From the NCBI GenBank assembly GCA_963921195.1, contig OY992537.1, forward strand, positions 35,759,410 to 35,823,409: a stretch of 64,000 bases of DNA, given 5' to 3'. Positions 22,531 to 34,600 of this stretch are shown one piece after another; position 1 is the first letter of the stretch, and each line of letters opens with the position of its first letter. The stretch is from Pegoplata infirma (taxonomy: Eukaryota; Arthropoda; Insecta; Diptera; Anthomyiidae). The notes under the pieces were generated by a model. It was not told where the DNA came from. It saw nothing but the letters and a program-made list of their open reading frames with translations, and did not search any database. The position numbers and the translations under genes are program-made.

Positions 22531-23865
22531 TAACAAGGGAAGTATCGAAACCCTTATGAACCGATTTGCATGAAACTTATAATATATATAAGATAGACAA
22601 TTCTAAGGTCGTGGTGTCTCGGCTTATCGGCCATAACGGGGGTTTGAAGGTTCAAAAAATGGGTAAAAAATTGGCGAATTTTTCAGCCATTTCTTTCTGA
22701 GAAACTATATGATGTTTTCATACACTCAAAATAATTCTACAGTAAAAGGTTTAGTAAGTGATATTGTACCAAAATCTACTAATTAGTTACTAATTTTAGT
22801 AACTTCAAAGTACTAAAATTAGTAATTTTTACTGGTTTTGAATAATATTAGTAAAAAATTTTAGTATTATGTGAAGACATAGACCTACGATATTCATATG
22901 AATATGGAATAATATTGATTAAATTTAAATCGACACGTATTTTTGCTCTAGATGATATTCCTGTTAGTTCGGGAGTTATTGAAATTTTCCCGAAGGTCCA
23001 TATTGTTTCATAAGGGTACAACGAAATTTTTAAACACTGACATGGCCGATGAGCCGAGACACCCCAACCTTGAAATCGTCACTTTTATTTATAACCCAGG
23101 AAAATTTTTTAGAACCGATTCTGACAACACTTGTTCTAGAACAGGTTCTTCGGAAATTATACATTATTACACTTTAATTATTCAGAACAAGTTAAGTGAA
23201 AATGATTGTGAATCTTGTTCTCTGCAATCAAAGTTTCATAACATTTTGGTTCTCAGAAATTGAAAAATAAATTATGTGTCAAAAAAATTAAAAAAATAAA
23301 TATCAATTTTTTTTTTAACCAAGAAGAAAACACGAAATTCTATCAAATTATCAGGATAAAATCGTGAAAATTGTTGATACAAAGGTAAGTAAATTAAATT
23401 TTGATCGTCTGGGTCGGGTCAAATACTAATAAAATAATGTTTTCCATTTTTGTTTGCAGAAAATCCATGTTCTGGTATATCATTATTGCAAAGCCCAAAA
23501 TGCAATTTTGTAGGAGACAAAGGATTTAGTTTTGGATGTGGATGTGAATATTCCATGTCATATAAGATTATCTTTATCTTTACTTAATAAATTAATGCAA
23601 TTTAAAATATTTTTTTAATTCTCATTTCTGTTCCAAATTTCATTTCTAGAACCGATTCCGAGGAACAAAAATATGTTCTAATTTTGCTTACAAACACCTG
23701 TTGCTTTTGGGACAATCCTTTGTAAAAAGAATCGGTGTTGCACAAGAATTAGAACAGGTTCTAGGGAAGTATAAGTTGTTCCACAATCGGTTCTTTGCAA
23801 CCGAAAATTTTGCTGGGAAGTTCAGGCAAATCGGTTTATTAGGGTTGAAATACTTCCCTTATTAG
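22531..23865. mobile_element. Foldback element with CTAACAAGGGAAGTAT termini (copy 2)
   Basis: Left end ctaacaagggaagtatcg, right end gaaatacttcccttattag. The arms pair through 'ccgatttgcatgaaact' against 'caggcaaatcgg', and 'ggtgtctcggcttatcggcc' against its inverse. The right arm is interrupted by the CCCAG element 23095-23817. Confidence 0.75.
23095..23817. mobile_element. CCCAG element, uninterrupted copy (723 bp)
   Basis: Starts CCCAGGAAAATTTTTTAG and ends AACCGAAAATTTTGCTGGG, flanked by AA on both sides. It contains gtaagt at about 23382 and tttttgtttgcag ending at about 23459, with a 'ctaat' branch-like motif between them, and aataaa at about 23586. These intron signals are shared with the copy at 15513. 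Superfamily not assigned. Confidence 0.8.
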
Positions 23866-23949
23866 AATTAAAGCTTTAAAACACACATGACCAATAATTT
23901 TTATTTATTCTTTCTATTAATTTACAACTCATTTTTAATAATTTCAACC

Positions 23950-24070
23950 TAACCGAGAACTGGTAACAATGACCGTCGTCTCGGTGTAGCGAAAAAACCG
24001 AGGGTTCTGGTTGGAATCTAACCCACGACCCCCACGTTCAAAGGCTAGCACACTACCAACTAGCATTCGT
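23950..24070 (-). repeat. tRNA-derived SINE or tRNA pseudogene
   Basis: Read on the minus strand from about 24067: 'tgctagttggtagtgtgc' resembles a tRNA A box and D arm. An anticodon-arm-like stretch follows, then 'gggttagattcc', close to the B box GGTTCGANTCC (10 of 11 match). A 'cctcggttttttcgc' tail follows. A functional tRNA is unlikely because the acceptor ends do not pair well. Confidence 0.5.
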
Positions 24071-24152
24071 AAAATTACTTTTGTCAGAATGTTTTTGCCG
24101 CTAGAGAACTCTTTGTTCAAATTTCAAGTTTCAAGAATTATTATGCATATCA

Positions 24153-24590
24153 CTAGGGATTTTCATGCACTAAAATCAAAAATATGCGCTTAAATATGCA
24201 CTAAAAATTCAAAATATACACAAATAAACCTAAAAACATCTAAAACTTTATGAAAGAAAGATTTTTTTAGAAATTAAGACAATCTATAAAAAAAAATTAA
24301 AAAAAAATGAGAGTTTTTCTAATTTTCAAAATAAATTTTTAAAATTTAAAATAGTTTTTGAAACAAATAAATTTAATTTTTGTGTTTTTGCTAATTTTTT
24401 CCAAAATATGCAAAAATATGCACTTAAAAGATGAAATTGTGCACAAAATAAAATATGAATTTTTACTAAAATATGCAGAAACAAATCGATCCATTTTAAT
24501 GCACATTTCTCGATTCGTAAAGATAATAAGTCTAAACCGTTTTTAGACTATCGATAAAAAACATGCATTTGCATGGAAATAAAACCCAAC
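24153..24590. mobile_element. Decayed copy of the TAGGGATGAGATTT MITE
   Basis: Left end tagggattttcatgcacta, then 'aaaaatatgcgcttaaat' and 'aaaatatgcaaaaatatgc'. The right part 'atgcatttgcatggaaat' matches 15851-16424 in inverse order. The terminal 'ctcatcccta' is lost. Confidence 0.65.
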
Positions 24591-26080
24591 ATATAGGAAT
24601 AGTACCAAACTGTAATTTTATTCAATTTTTTTGAGACTAAAATCAAAATTCCGAAGATGAATTTTTTTAGAATGTTTTCAAAGTTTCTTTTACTATTATT
24701 CTGGAAGATAGAAAAAGTTCTTAAGTACACTTTTAACTCTTTCTGTCCCTAAGAATTTGATTTTTATAAAAGTTCTTGGCACTATAATTTAGGAGATTGC
24801 AAAAGTAGCAATTGTTACCCTCTTTCACTCGAAATATAAAGTTCTTATGACTTTTATTTCAGGAGATCCAAAAATAAACCAAATTGCAGTTTTTTATCAT
24901 TTAAGGTGGGTATGTTGCTCGGTTTTTTCAACCGGAAAAATAACCCGGTATATGTTGCATCAATACACACCAACAGTATAAAGCTGTGTTTATATCATAC
25001 CACTGAGTATTATGACCTGTCAAAAAATCGTGTGTAATATGATTTTGTTGACAGTCCAATAAGACTTTTGATTTTATGAAATATTTCAAAAAATGGCTGT
25101 GTGTTATTAGATTTGCATACAAACAGCTGTTTTTAAAAATGTCTTTTGATTTTGTTTATGATTTTTTGGCAGTATTAAGACTTTGGTAATATTTTACTTT
25201 CTTAAAATCCAAAGACTCGGTGGGATGATTTAAACACACCTTAAGCAACATTTTCTTAAATTGTACAGACCATTTAAAAAGCGGTGAAATTTAACATTCA
25301 GATATAAAATGAAGTAATTATAAGTGTTTGAGACTTTAAATATTATTTATATCACATAAATTACCAAAAAAAAATTAATTAAAGTTATTTTATGTATGCT
25401 GATGCCCGAAAGATAATCAAACATATGACTATAAAACTTTCGCTACAAATTAATTGATGTTTCGAAAAAAAATTTTCACCGGCGAACAACTTACTTAGCT
25501 TAAAAAATTATGTTTGTCATTAAATTTTTACCGTTAGAATACTCTAAATTCAAAATTTCCAGCCCTCAAAAAAAGTCGTAACTTAAACATTGCAAACATT
25601 TTTTTTTAAAACAGTTCATACATTTTCCCACAATTTAGTTAAATTGAACTAAAAATTGGGAAATTTTCTTAACTGTTAGGAAAATTTTTTTGTTAATTTT
25701 CTGTTAAATATTACATAATTTTCCTTAGAATATGAGCTTAAAAGAAGGAAAACATGGCAATGGAGCTAAATCATAATCTATTTTCTTTAAATTTAGTTTG
25801 TTTCCCATTTTAGTTCATTTTTTTCAGCGTGTCTCTTCAACCATTGTATCAAGATTTAGAAAAAGTACCAATGTACTATTTTTCGTTTTTTACCAAATTA
25901 TAATCGCAGTTCACAAACATTATTGTTTCCCAAACAATAACGTTTTTTTTTTTAAATACTAGCAGATTGTTCTAAAAGGCTCTGACATACGCCTCAATAT
26001 AAACATTTACAGAATTAAAGATATTACATAAAATTTTTTGTAAAAAAGTTACATAGCTTCATCTTGAATTTATTACTACA
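24591..26080. other. Upstream stretch without named features
   Basis: About 24660-24735 resembles 22478-22530 ('actattattctgga', 'aagtacactttt'), so an old repeat is present. The rest shows no gene or element termini that I can support. Confidence 0.4.
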
Positions 26081-26577
26081 CTCAAAAAAAAAAAAAATTT
26101 GTTCAAATTATTAGAAAAAGTCTCGTTATCCCATTTCACCAATATTTGACAGTTTTCCTTGTTTTTTTAACAAAAAATTGTCTATCAAAATTTAATTTTT
26201 TTTGTTGTTTTACAATTTTTATTGTTGTTTTACAAATTTTTAAGGTTTTTTTTTACAAAAAAAATCTGTTAAATTCACGAGAATTCCTTGTAAGTTTTAT
26301 TGCTTCAAAAAAGTTGTAAATTTACAATTTTATTGGTAAAAAGCTTGTAAAATTACAAAAAAGCTCGTAGTTTTTACTAGGAATTCGCGTAAAATAAAAA
26401 AAAATCTAGTAAAGTCGCGAGACCTCCTTGCAAGTTTTATTATGTCAAAAAAATTGTAAAATTACAATTTTATTGGTAAATAGCTTGTAAAATTACAAGG
26501 AATTTTTTCAAACATGAGGTAGCAAAAAAAAAAGTTTGAAACTTTTCTTGTCATTTTACAATTATTTTTTGCGTGTA
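26081..26577. mobile_element. Small foldback with TACACTCAAAAA termini
   Basis: Starts tacactcaaaaaaaaaaa and ends ttttttgcgtgtat. The interior has repeated 'ttgtaaaattacaa' and 'aaattacaattttattggtaaa' blocks. It is related to the outer parts of 15231-17075. Confidence 0.55.
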
Positions 26578-26637
26578 TCTCAAGTAAAATTCACTTATAC
26601 GCACTTTAGTTATTTAGTCAGCTAAAATATGTTTTTA

Positions 26638-27484
26638 TTATACCCTACACCACACTGTGGTACAGGGTATAATGAGTTTGTGCTGATGTTTGTAACTACC
26701 CGAAATATTGGTCCTAGACCCACCTTTAAGTTTACCGATCGACACAGAATCACTTTTTGAGTCGATTTAGCGATGTCCGTCCGTCCGTCCGTCTGTCCGT
26801 CCGTCCGTCTGTCTGTCTGTCTGTCCATGTAAACGGTGTAAACACGATACAGGTCGCAATTTTTAATCAATTGACTTGAAATTTGAAACTTAAGTCTCTC
26901 TTGGCCCAAGGACGAAGCCTATTGAAATTGGAAAAAATCGGTCCATATTTAGACCTAGCCCCCATACAAAGGTCCTCTTTAGTTTTGGCTCAAATGACTC
27001 TAATAACCGTATTGTAGAAGGTATCGCTTTGAAATTTGGATGGTAAACATGTTTTGTCTTCACATATCATCATTCCGAATTTCAAAGAAATCGGACCAGT
27101 TCTTCTTGTAGCCCCCATACAAACCACCTTCCCGATTTTCACATAAATGTCTCAAATTTCATGAAAATAGAAAATATTTAATTAAAATTTTGTTTGTGTA
27201 TGTTAAACGCGTACTTAAATAACCTTATCAAACCTGATAATCATCGGACCAGTTTTGGACTCAGGCCCCTTGTGAAAATTTCGCCCGATATTCAGTTAAA
27301 GCGGTTTATTGTCAACAAATAGAAGCCTATTTCACTCAAATTTGATTTGTGAGTGTTTTCTTCACTTATTAAAGGTTTTACAACATATAGATCTAATCGA
27401 TCCATGGGACCTATTTTCCGGGAAACCTTGGTGTAGGGTATTATATGGTCGGTCTTGACCGACTATAATTTTCTTACTTGTTTT
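26638..27484 (-). mobile_element. Mini-me/DINE-1-like element, subfamily A (copy 2)
   Basis: Begins taccctacaccacactgtgg and ends accgactataattttcttac ttgtttt. A GTCC/GTCT tract lies at 26776-26824. It is near-colinear with 4881-5690, but has a longer middle around 26980-27060. Confidence 0.8.
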
Positions 27485-28551
27485 AATACAATTTTGTGAA
27501 GTAATTGATTTAATATTTATAATTATTTACATCATTATTTTTTCGCACAAATTATAAAGTTGTATGTAGTTAACAAAATAATTCCCTTGCAATTTTACAC
27601 AAATATCAAATTTTTGTACGTCAAGTAGTTGACTTTTACATCTTATTTTTTCTTTGCTCTATTTAAAAATAGAATACAGAAGAAGAGGAAGAATTAAATG
27701 TCTACATGTACTTATAATATAAATGATGTTTAAAGTCCTTAAGAGCCTCTACATACACGTACCTAGATGGAAACTATTTTACAAGTCTAGCAAGTCTCAA
27801 CATGTTGGTTGTATTTACTTTGTTCGTGAAAAGAAAACTTGTTAGTTGTATTACTTTAACGATTTTTCTATTCTACTTTAACAATTGGTGATGTAGGGTA
27901 ATGTAAGTTTATCCTTGCGTATGTAACGTTCTTTTTGAAAAAACAGTTTACTTGTTGTATTTATTTATGCAAAACTGTGATTACCCCATTTGCAACGTAA
28001 GTTTTCATTGTTACTGCACAGACTACTATTTTTCTTAAATACTTGAACTTATATTTTTGTATAAGTACATTTTATAATATAAGTAGTCGTTGGAAGTTTT
28101 GTAATTTAAGATTTTTTTTTCTTATTATTTATTAAAATTGTTTGGGTTACATATGGTTGAACAACTACTATCTCGCTAGTATTTGATAAAAGTTGCATAT
28201 TAATGGAATACGATAGGCAAAACTTATTTTAAGTACGATATCAAGTTTTACAAATGTTTAAGAAAGAAAATATAGAGTTTTATAGTTTTATAAGATCTAA
28301 AGTGTTTTAGAAAATAAAAAGTTTTAGTTTAACTTTTGTTTATTGTACTTGGTATTATATTTCATATAAGTTTTTTTTTTTTTCAAAATAGGAGAATAAG
28401 ATAAAAATGTCGGACAGTATGTTTAAATAAGATCCTTATGTATTCCTGTTAAGAAATGAGAAATGACGTAAATTTTAACTGAAGTTTATATCGATATTTT
28501 TCCATTAGTTAAAAATTTTGAAAATGGTTCCTCGATCCCTGTGTATCTGTT
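27485..28551. other. AT-rich upstream stretch without features
   Basis: No gene, RNA or element ends recognised. Confidence 0.5.
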
Positions 28552-29496
28552 TTTATTCCCTACACCACTATGTGTTACAGGGTATAATGAGTTTTTGCTG
28601 ATGTTTATAACTACCCGAAATATTGTATACCACTACCTTCAAGTATACCGATCGACACTTTTTGAGTCGATTAAGTGATGTCGATTAAGTGATGTCCGTC
28701 CGTCTGTTTGTACGTCCGTCCGTCTGTCCATCTAACGGTTAAAGCACGTTACAGGTCTTAATTTTCAATTACGAAACCTGTTAAAATTGAAAAAATCTGT
28801 CTATGTTTAGACCACAGACCATATAGACATGCAACACGAGTGCTTATTTTTGAACTTCAATATGGACGCATACAAAATACTACTAAATTTACTTCTCTGC
28901 CTAGAATACGTGTGCCTGTACGTGTGAGCTTTTACATCTGTATTTTCGTTGTTTGTTTATGTTTTGTATGAAACGTCAAAAGTTATACGCGCGTGCCGTC
29001 ACTAATACATGTGCGAAACTTATTCGTTTCACCCCTATGGTTTAGACCAAGCCCCCATTCAAACGCCCCCTTATTATAATAGATATAATTTTTATATTAA
29101 ACAGGTAATCAAATCACCCTCCCGATATTCACCTAATTCCTCAAAATTCATAAAAAATAAAATATTTGATTAAAGTTTTGTTTGTAGGTGTAAAACGTGT
29201 ACTTTGGTAACCTAATTAAATCGGAATACATTTGGACCAATTTTGCACTTAGTCCCCCATATAAAAATTTTGACCGATATTCAGTTTGATCGGACTATTG
29301 GCAAAAAAAAAATAAACCAATTCCACTAAAATTTTATATGTTTTCTACCCTAAATAAAGATCTAACAAAAGATGGTTGCCCCCATTCCGGACCGGATGGT
29401 TGGACCCATTCCGGACCGGTTCATGTTTGGACTTTGGACCCATTTTCCAGAAAACACTGGTGTGTCTTGACCGACTATAATTTCTTACCTGTTTTT
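28552..29496 (-). mobile_element. Mini-me-like element, subfamily A (copy 3, degenerate, interrupted)
   Basis: Begins ttccctacaccactatgtg and ends cttgaccgactataatttct. It has a short internal duplication 'gattaagtgatgtc' near 28668-28695. A 227-bp insertion (28814-29040) splits the block 'tttagacc..agcccccat' that is continuous in the two other copies. Confidence 0.7.
28814..29040. mobile_element. Insertion flanked by 8-bp direct repeats
   Basis: TTTAGACC is present at 28806-28813 and 29041-29048, once only in sister copies. The inserted 227 bp is less AT-rich (for example 'gcgcgtgccgtc'). Its ends, acagaccatata and cacccctatgg, share only CCATA as an inverted match. It is possibly a small hAT-type insertion. 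Confidence 0.5.
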
Positions 29497-29550
29497 AACC
29501 GTTTCTGAAATGGTTCTTAAGTATATTTCGAACAGTGTTTCTATCGATTT

Positions 29551-29697
29551 TTTATACCCTCCACTTAGTGATAGAGGGTATATATAAGTTTGTCATTCCG
29601 TTTGTAACTCATCGAAATATCGGTCTGAGACCCCATAAAGTATATATATTATTGATCAGTGATCGATTCTAAGACATTCTAGCGATGTCCGTCTGTG
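29551..29697 (-). repeat. Mini-me-like fragment, subfamily B end
   Basis: Contains 'ataccctccacttagtgata', 'aagtttgtcattccgtttg', 'ccccataaagtatatata' and 'tagcgatgtccgtctg'. It matches the inverted right end of 10181-11400. Confidence 0.7.
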
Positions 29698-29826
29698 GAA
29701 ATGGTGATCACTGCCAAAGTAATAAACATATATGACTGAGACTTATCACATTTACTTGTTGTTGTCCTAAGTTGTTTGATATTGCATAAAATGTAGGAAC
29801 CTCGAATATTTTAGTACATTCTACAT

Positions 29827-31683
29827 TAGGGTGGCTCGTTTTTGGACTTTTCTCTCTGATCAAATTCTAATACCCGCCAAAAGTGTCGGTCCCCTAAGGG
29901 TAACTCACGTGCAAAATATCACTCCGATCGGAGTTTATCTTCTGTCTCCACTTTGAGCCTCAAAATTGGGGTTTTTGGAAAAAAGGACTTTTTAAAAAAA
30001 AAAAAAAAAATTTAAGTTTTTTTTATTAAAATAATGAAAAAAATTTTTTTGTATAATATTTGATCATAAATACTCAAATATGAAATATAAAGATTTTACG
30101 GTATCATTAACCCGTTCAAACTTGATACCAAAAAAAAGGCATGATTTTGGGGGCGTTCTCAAAACACCTTTTTTCAAAATTTGAAAATTTTATTAAAAAA
30201 AAATTTTAAATATACCATTTTTTCTTTCTGAATTCATTAAGAGCACCTTGGAGAAGAAAAATGTGAAATATGGTGGATATCCGTAGAGCCACTTTTTGGG
30301 AATCGCGGGGGGAAGTTAGCGGATTTCAAGGAAATGTTGGTTTTATCAATAATTTGGATTAATAAAATCTTATAAATTTCATTTTTGGGCAAATTAACTG
30401 TTTTTTGGTGTCGTAGCATTCTATTAGATAACTTTAAGTCTGTCATGAAATCTTACCGATCTAGGACGTCTTTAACCCACATTGGCGGGGGGTCAAAAAT
30501 GACCCCCAAAAGAAATTTGAAGTTTAGAGCGTAAATTTTGTGCTATAAACAAGTATAAAACGGCTTTTGTGTGTTTTACCTCAACTATTATATCATATTA
30601 ATATATTATCTTAAAAAAAATCGTTAACCCTTCTTTGTAGGGGGTCAAAAATGACCCATTCAATAAAAAATATAAATTTTGTTGATATCAAAAAATTCAA
30701 GCACTATGCCGAAAAGTTTTTGCCGGGGTCATTTTTGACCCCTGGCCAATGTGGGTTAAATATATCTTAAACAGGTGAAATTTCAGGGCTGATTTAAAGT
30801 TATCTAATAGACTGCCAAAAATTAATTTTCTGTAAAAAATATATACTTTTTATTGAATGGGCCATTTTTGACCCCCTACCAAGAAGGGTTAACGATTTTT
30901 TTAAAGATAATATATTAATACGAAATAATAGTTAGGGTAGAAAACACAAAAGCCGTTTTATACTTGTTAATGGCACAAAATTTAAGCTCTAAACTTCAAA
31001 TTTCCTGCGGGGGTCATTTTTGACCCCCCGCCAATGTGGGTTAAAGACGTCCTAGATCGGTAAGATTTTATGACAGACTTAAAGTTATCTAATTGAATGC
31101 CACGACACCAAAAAACAGTTAATTTGCCCAAAAATGAAATTTATAAGATTTTATTAATCCAAATTATTGATAAAACCAACATTTCCTTGAAATCCGCTAA
31201 CTTCCCCCCGCGATTCCCAAAAAGTGGCTCTACGGATAACCGCCATATTTCACATTTTTCTTCTCCAAAGTGTTCTTAATGAATTCAGAAATAAAAAATG
31301 GTATATTTAAAATTTTTTTTTAATAAAATTTTCAAATTTTGAAAAAAGGTGTTTTGAGAACGCCCCCAAAATCATGCCATTTTTTTGGTAGCAAGTTTGA
31401 ACGGGTTAATGATACCGTAAAATCTTTAAATTTCATATTTAAGTATTTATGATCAAATATTATACAAAAAAATTTTTTTCATTATTTTAATAAAAAAACT
31501 TAAATTTTTTTTTTAAAAAAAGTCCTTTTTTCCAAAAACCCCAATTTTGAGGCTCAAAGTGGAGACAGAAGATAAACTCCGATCGGAGTGATATTTTGCA
31601 TGTGAGTTACCCTTAGGGGACCGACACTTTTGGCGGGTATTATAATTTGATCAGAGAGAAAAGCCCAAAAACGAGCCACCCTA
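29827..31683. mobile_element. hAT-like foldback element, TAGGGTGGCTCG termini
   Basis: Length 1857 bp. Left end TAGGGTGGCTCGTTTTTGG, right end AAAAACGAGCCACCCTA. Exact 8-bp duplication TTCTACAT at 29819-29826 and 31684-31691. The arms pair over most of the length. An inner inverted pair carries 'gggggtcaaaaatgacccc'. Open frames at 30237-30446 (-) and 31097-31279 (+) are mirror copies from the arms, not genes. Confidence 0.9.
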
Positions 31684-31739
31684 TTCTACATCCCTATTAA
31701 TCCCTATTAATATTATAAATCTGATTGTTGGTTTGTCTG

Positions 31740-34600
31740 TCTGTCTGTCCTTCTGTCTGTCTGTCTGTTCCGCAATAAGTAAAGAACGGCTTAATCGATT
31801 TTCATGAAATTTTCACCACAGATAGTACTAACCGAGGCGGGAACTATAGGCCATAAGCGACCGCGATCGGACAAAGGGGCGTAAAATGCCACGCGCCTTT
31901 GTATCATGCTAAAGCTATATCTGTCTGTCCGGTAATAACGGAAAAACGGCTGAGCCGATTTTCATGAAATTTTCACCACAGATAGTACTAACCGAGGCGG
32001 GAACTATAGGCCATAAGCGACCGCAATCGGAAAATGGGGCGTAAAATGCCACTCCCCTTTTTACCGCGCTAAAGCTATATCTGCCTGTCCGCCAATAACG
32101 GAAAAACTACTGAACCGATATTTTTGAAATTTTCACCACAGATAGTACTAACCGAGGCGGAAACTATAGGCCCCAAAAATCCGCGATCGGAAAAATGGGC
32201 GTAAAATGCCACGCCCCTTTGAACAATACAGAAACTATGTCTGCCTGTTTCGCAATCACTGAAAAGCGATTTAACCGATTTCACTGAACTTTTTATCACA
32301 GATACTAACTGAGGTGGAACTATGAACCACAATAGAGGGCGTTCGAAAAAATGGGCGCAAAATGCCACGCCCCTTTTTATTACACTGAAAGTTATTTCGT
32401 CCTTTTCCGCAATTACGCTTAAACGGCTGAACGGATTTTCATGAAATTTTCACCACAGATAGTATTAACCGAAGCGAAAACTTTAAGCAAGAATAGAGGG
32501 CTATAGAAAAAAGGGGCGTAAATGCCACGCCCCTTCGTATTACATTGAAAGTTCCGTAATCACGCATAAACGGCTGAACCTATTTTAATGAAATTTTTAC
32601 CAAAGATAGTACTAACCGAGGCGGGAACTATAGGCCATAAGCGACCGCGATCGGACAAAGGGGCGGAAAATTCCACGCCCCTTTGACACGCCCTTTTGTA
32701 CTTTACTGAAAGTTTGCTCTGCATGTTCCGTAATCATGCTTAAACGACTATACCGAATTTAATAAAAAATAAAAAAGCATGCTCCTTTTTATACCCTCCA
32801 ACTACAGTATGGGGGTATACTCACTTTGTCATTCCGTGTGTAACGCATCAAAATATCGGTCTAGGACCCCATAAAGTATATATATTTATGATCAGTGATC
32901 GATTCTAAGACATTTTAGCGATGTCCGTCCGTCCGTCCGTCTGTCCGTCCGTCCGTCCGTCCGTCCGTCTGTCCGTCTGTAGTTAACACGATGCAGTCCA
33001 AAATAAAAGAGCTAGACTCCCGACATTTGGCACGAATATGTATTATGTTCATAGGCAGGTTAAGTTCGTAAATGAGTAAAATCGGACCAGGGGGAAAAAA
33101 GTTCCCCCTTGAAGAACTAAACCAACCTCTGAAAAATACAATATTTTTACATGATTTTTTGTGTTTTTGTTTAACAAATGCAACATTTTCATGCCACAAA
33201 AAGTTCAAAGTCCTGCATTTGGTCCTAGAAAAATAGAAAATTACGTTTTTTCGGCCCGCCCCCCTTTTATGGGCGTGGAATAAAACATTTTTTTAAAATA
33301 CTGATAATCTTGTATTTCTTTAGTGCAAAAAGCATAAGAATGAATTTTTAAACACAAGTTCGAGGGAAAATTTGCCCCCCTCAATTACTACAAGCGACCC
33401 CCTAACCCCCCCCCCCCCAAAAAAATAAAACGTCCCTGCATTTTTATTTTTTTTTATTTTTTTGCATGTTGGAGGGTATACAAGATTCGGCCCAGCCGAA
33501 TTTAACACTCTTACTTGTTTTTTTATTAAACGCTATTTGTGGCTGTTCCGTAATCTTGCATAAAATGCTAAACCGCTTAGATTGAAATTTTTACCACAGA
33601 TAGTAAGTGCTTACCGATGGGCGTTAATTGACACGCGCCTTTGTAATATACTAAAAGTGTTTTTGCATGTTCCTTAATAACGCTCATTAATAACGCTTAA
33701 ACAAAACTTTTTCCATAAATAGCTTTAGTTGGTATCAACTGCCACGCCTTTTACAATTTGCTGAAAGTTTATTCTGACATTCTGTAATCACGCTTAAACG
33801 GCGAACGCGATGTTATTATAATTTTCACCACAGTTAGTACTTATTGACGCGGAAACTATAGACACGACCAGACAAAGGCGTGAATCGCCACGTCCCTTTG
33901 TAATTAATTGAAATTTATTTCTGCCTTATCCGTAACGGTGAAACCGTTAACGGTGAACCCAATTTTAATCAAATTTTTACCACAGATGGTATTTACCATG
34001 GCGATCGGGCAAAGGGACTTAAAATGCCACACCCCTTTGTTTTACATTAAAAAAAAAATTTTCCTGTTTCGTAACTATGTATATGCCATATAAAATGCGG
34101 AACGATATGCCATGTTAGCCCGCGATTAGACAAATAGGAGTAAAATGGCACGTCATTTTGTAATATACAGAACGTTATTTCTGGCTTATTTGATATCATG
34201 CAAAAACGGCTTAACCAATTCCTTTAACCACTACTGTTAGAACTAACTGATCGCAAACTATTTGCCATATGAGAACCAGAAATCAGCTGAGCCAATTTCA
34301 AAGAAATTTTCAACACAAATAGTGCTTTAGGCAGTATTAAACAGCGATTGATAAAAAGTCATATAATAGCACGCCTTTTTTGTACTTTAGTGAGAGTTAT
34401 GTTTGCCTGTTCCGCAAACGTGGAAAAACAGCTGAGCAAACTTAACTAGAGAACTATAGGTCACATGAGACCGACATTGAACTAAATGCGTTAAATGTCA
34501 TAGCCACTTGAACTACAGTGAAAGTTATGTCTTTATTGAAGTTTTCGCCACATAAAGTGCTAACCGCGAATGGAACTATAGGTTCATTTTAAAAGCCATT
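31740..34600 (+). repeat. ~160 bp tandem array inside the Helitron
   Basis: The phrase 'cacagatagtactaaccgag' recurs at 31821, 31981 and 32141, exactly 160 bp apart. Variants recur at 32301, 32458 and 32605, then decay past the nested element (33598, 33833, 33983). Each unit also holds 'ttcatgaaattttcacc' and 'aaaatgccacgcccctttg'. About a dozen units in total is an estimate. Confidence 0.85.
32790..33526 (-). mobile_element. Mini-me-like element, subfamily D (intact copy)
   Basis: Begins tataccctccaactacagta, has GTCC/GTCT runs at 32925-32980 and 'acacgatgcagtccaaaata', and ends 'ccgaatttaacactcttact tgttttt'. It includes a C-rich run at 33408-33418. It interrupts the Helitron array. Confidence 0.8.

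Noticed and set aside
23460..23590. Cys-rich peptide frame (NPCSGISLLQSPKC...) after the intron-like acceptor
   Set aside because: The matching upstream frame meets a stop just before the donor and the other copy has an early stop, so a real secreted peptide is not supported.
30237..31279. Two frames (- and +) giving nearly the same peptide
   Set aside because: They are mirror images from the two arms of the hAT-like foldback 29827-31683.
31740..34600. Regularly spaced repeats that could suggest a CRISPR-like array
   Set aside because: The units are ~160 bp, contiguous and degenerate, lie inside a Helitron in a eukaryotic genome, and have no spacer structure.
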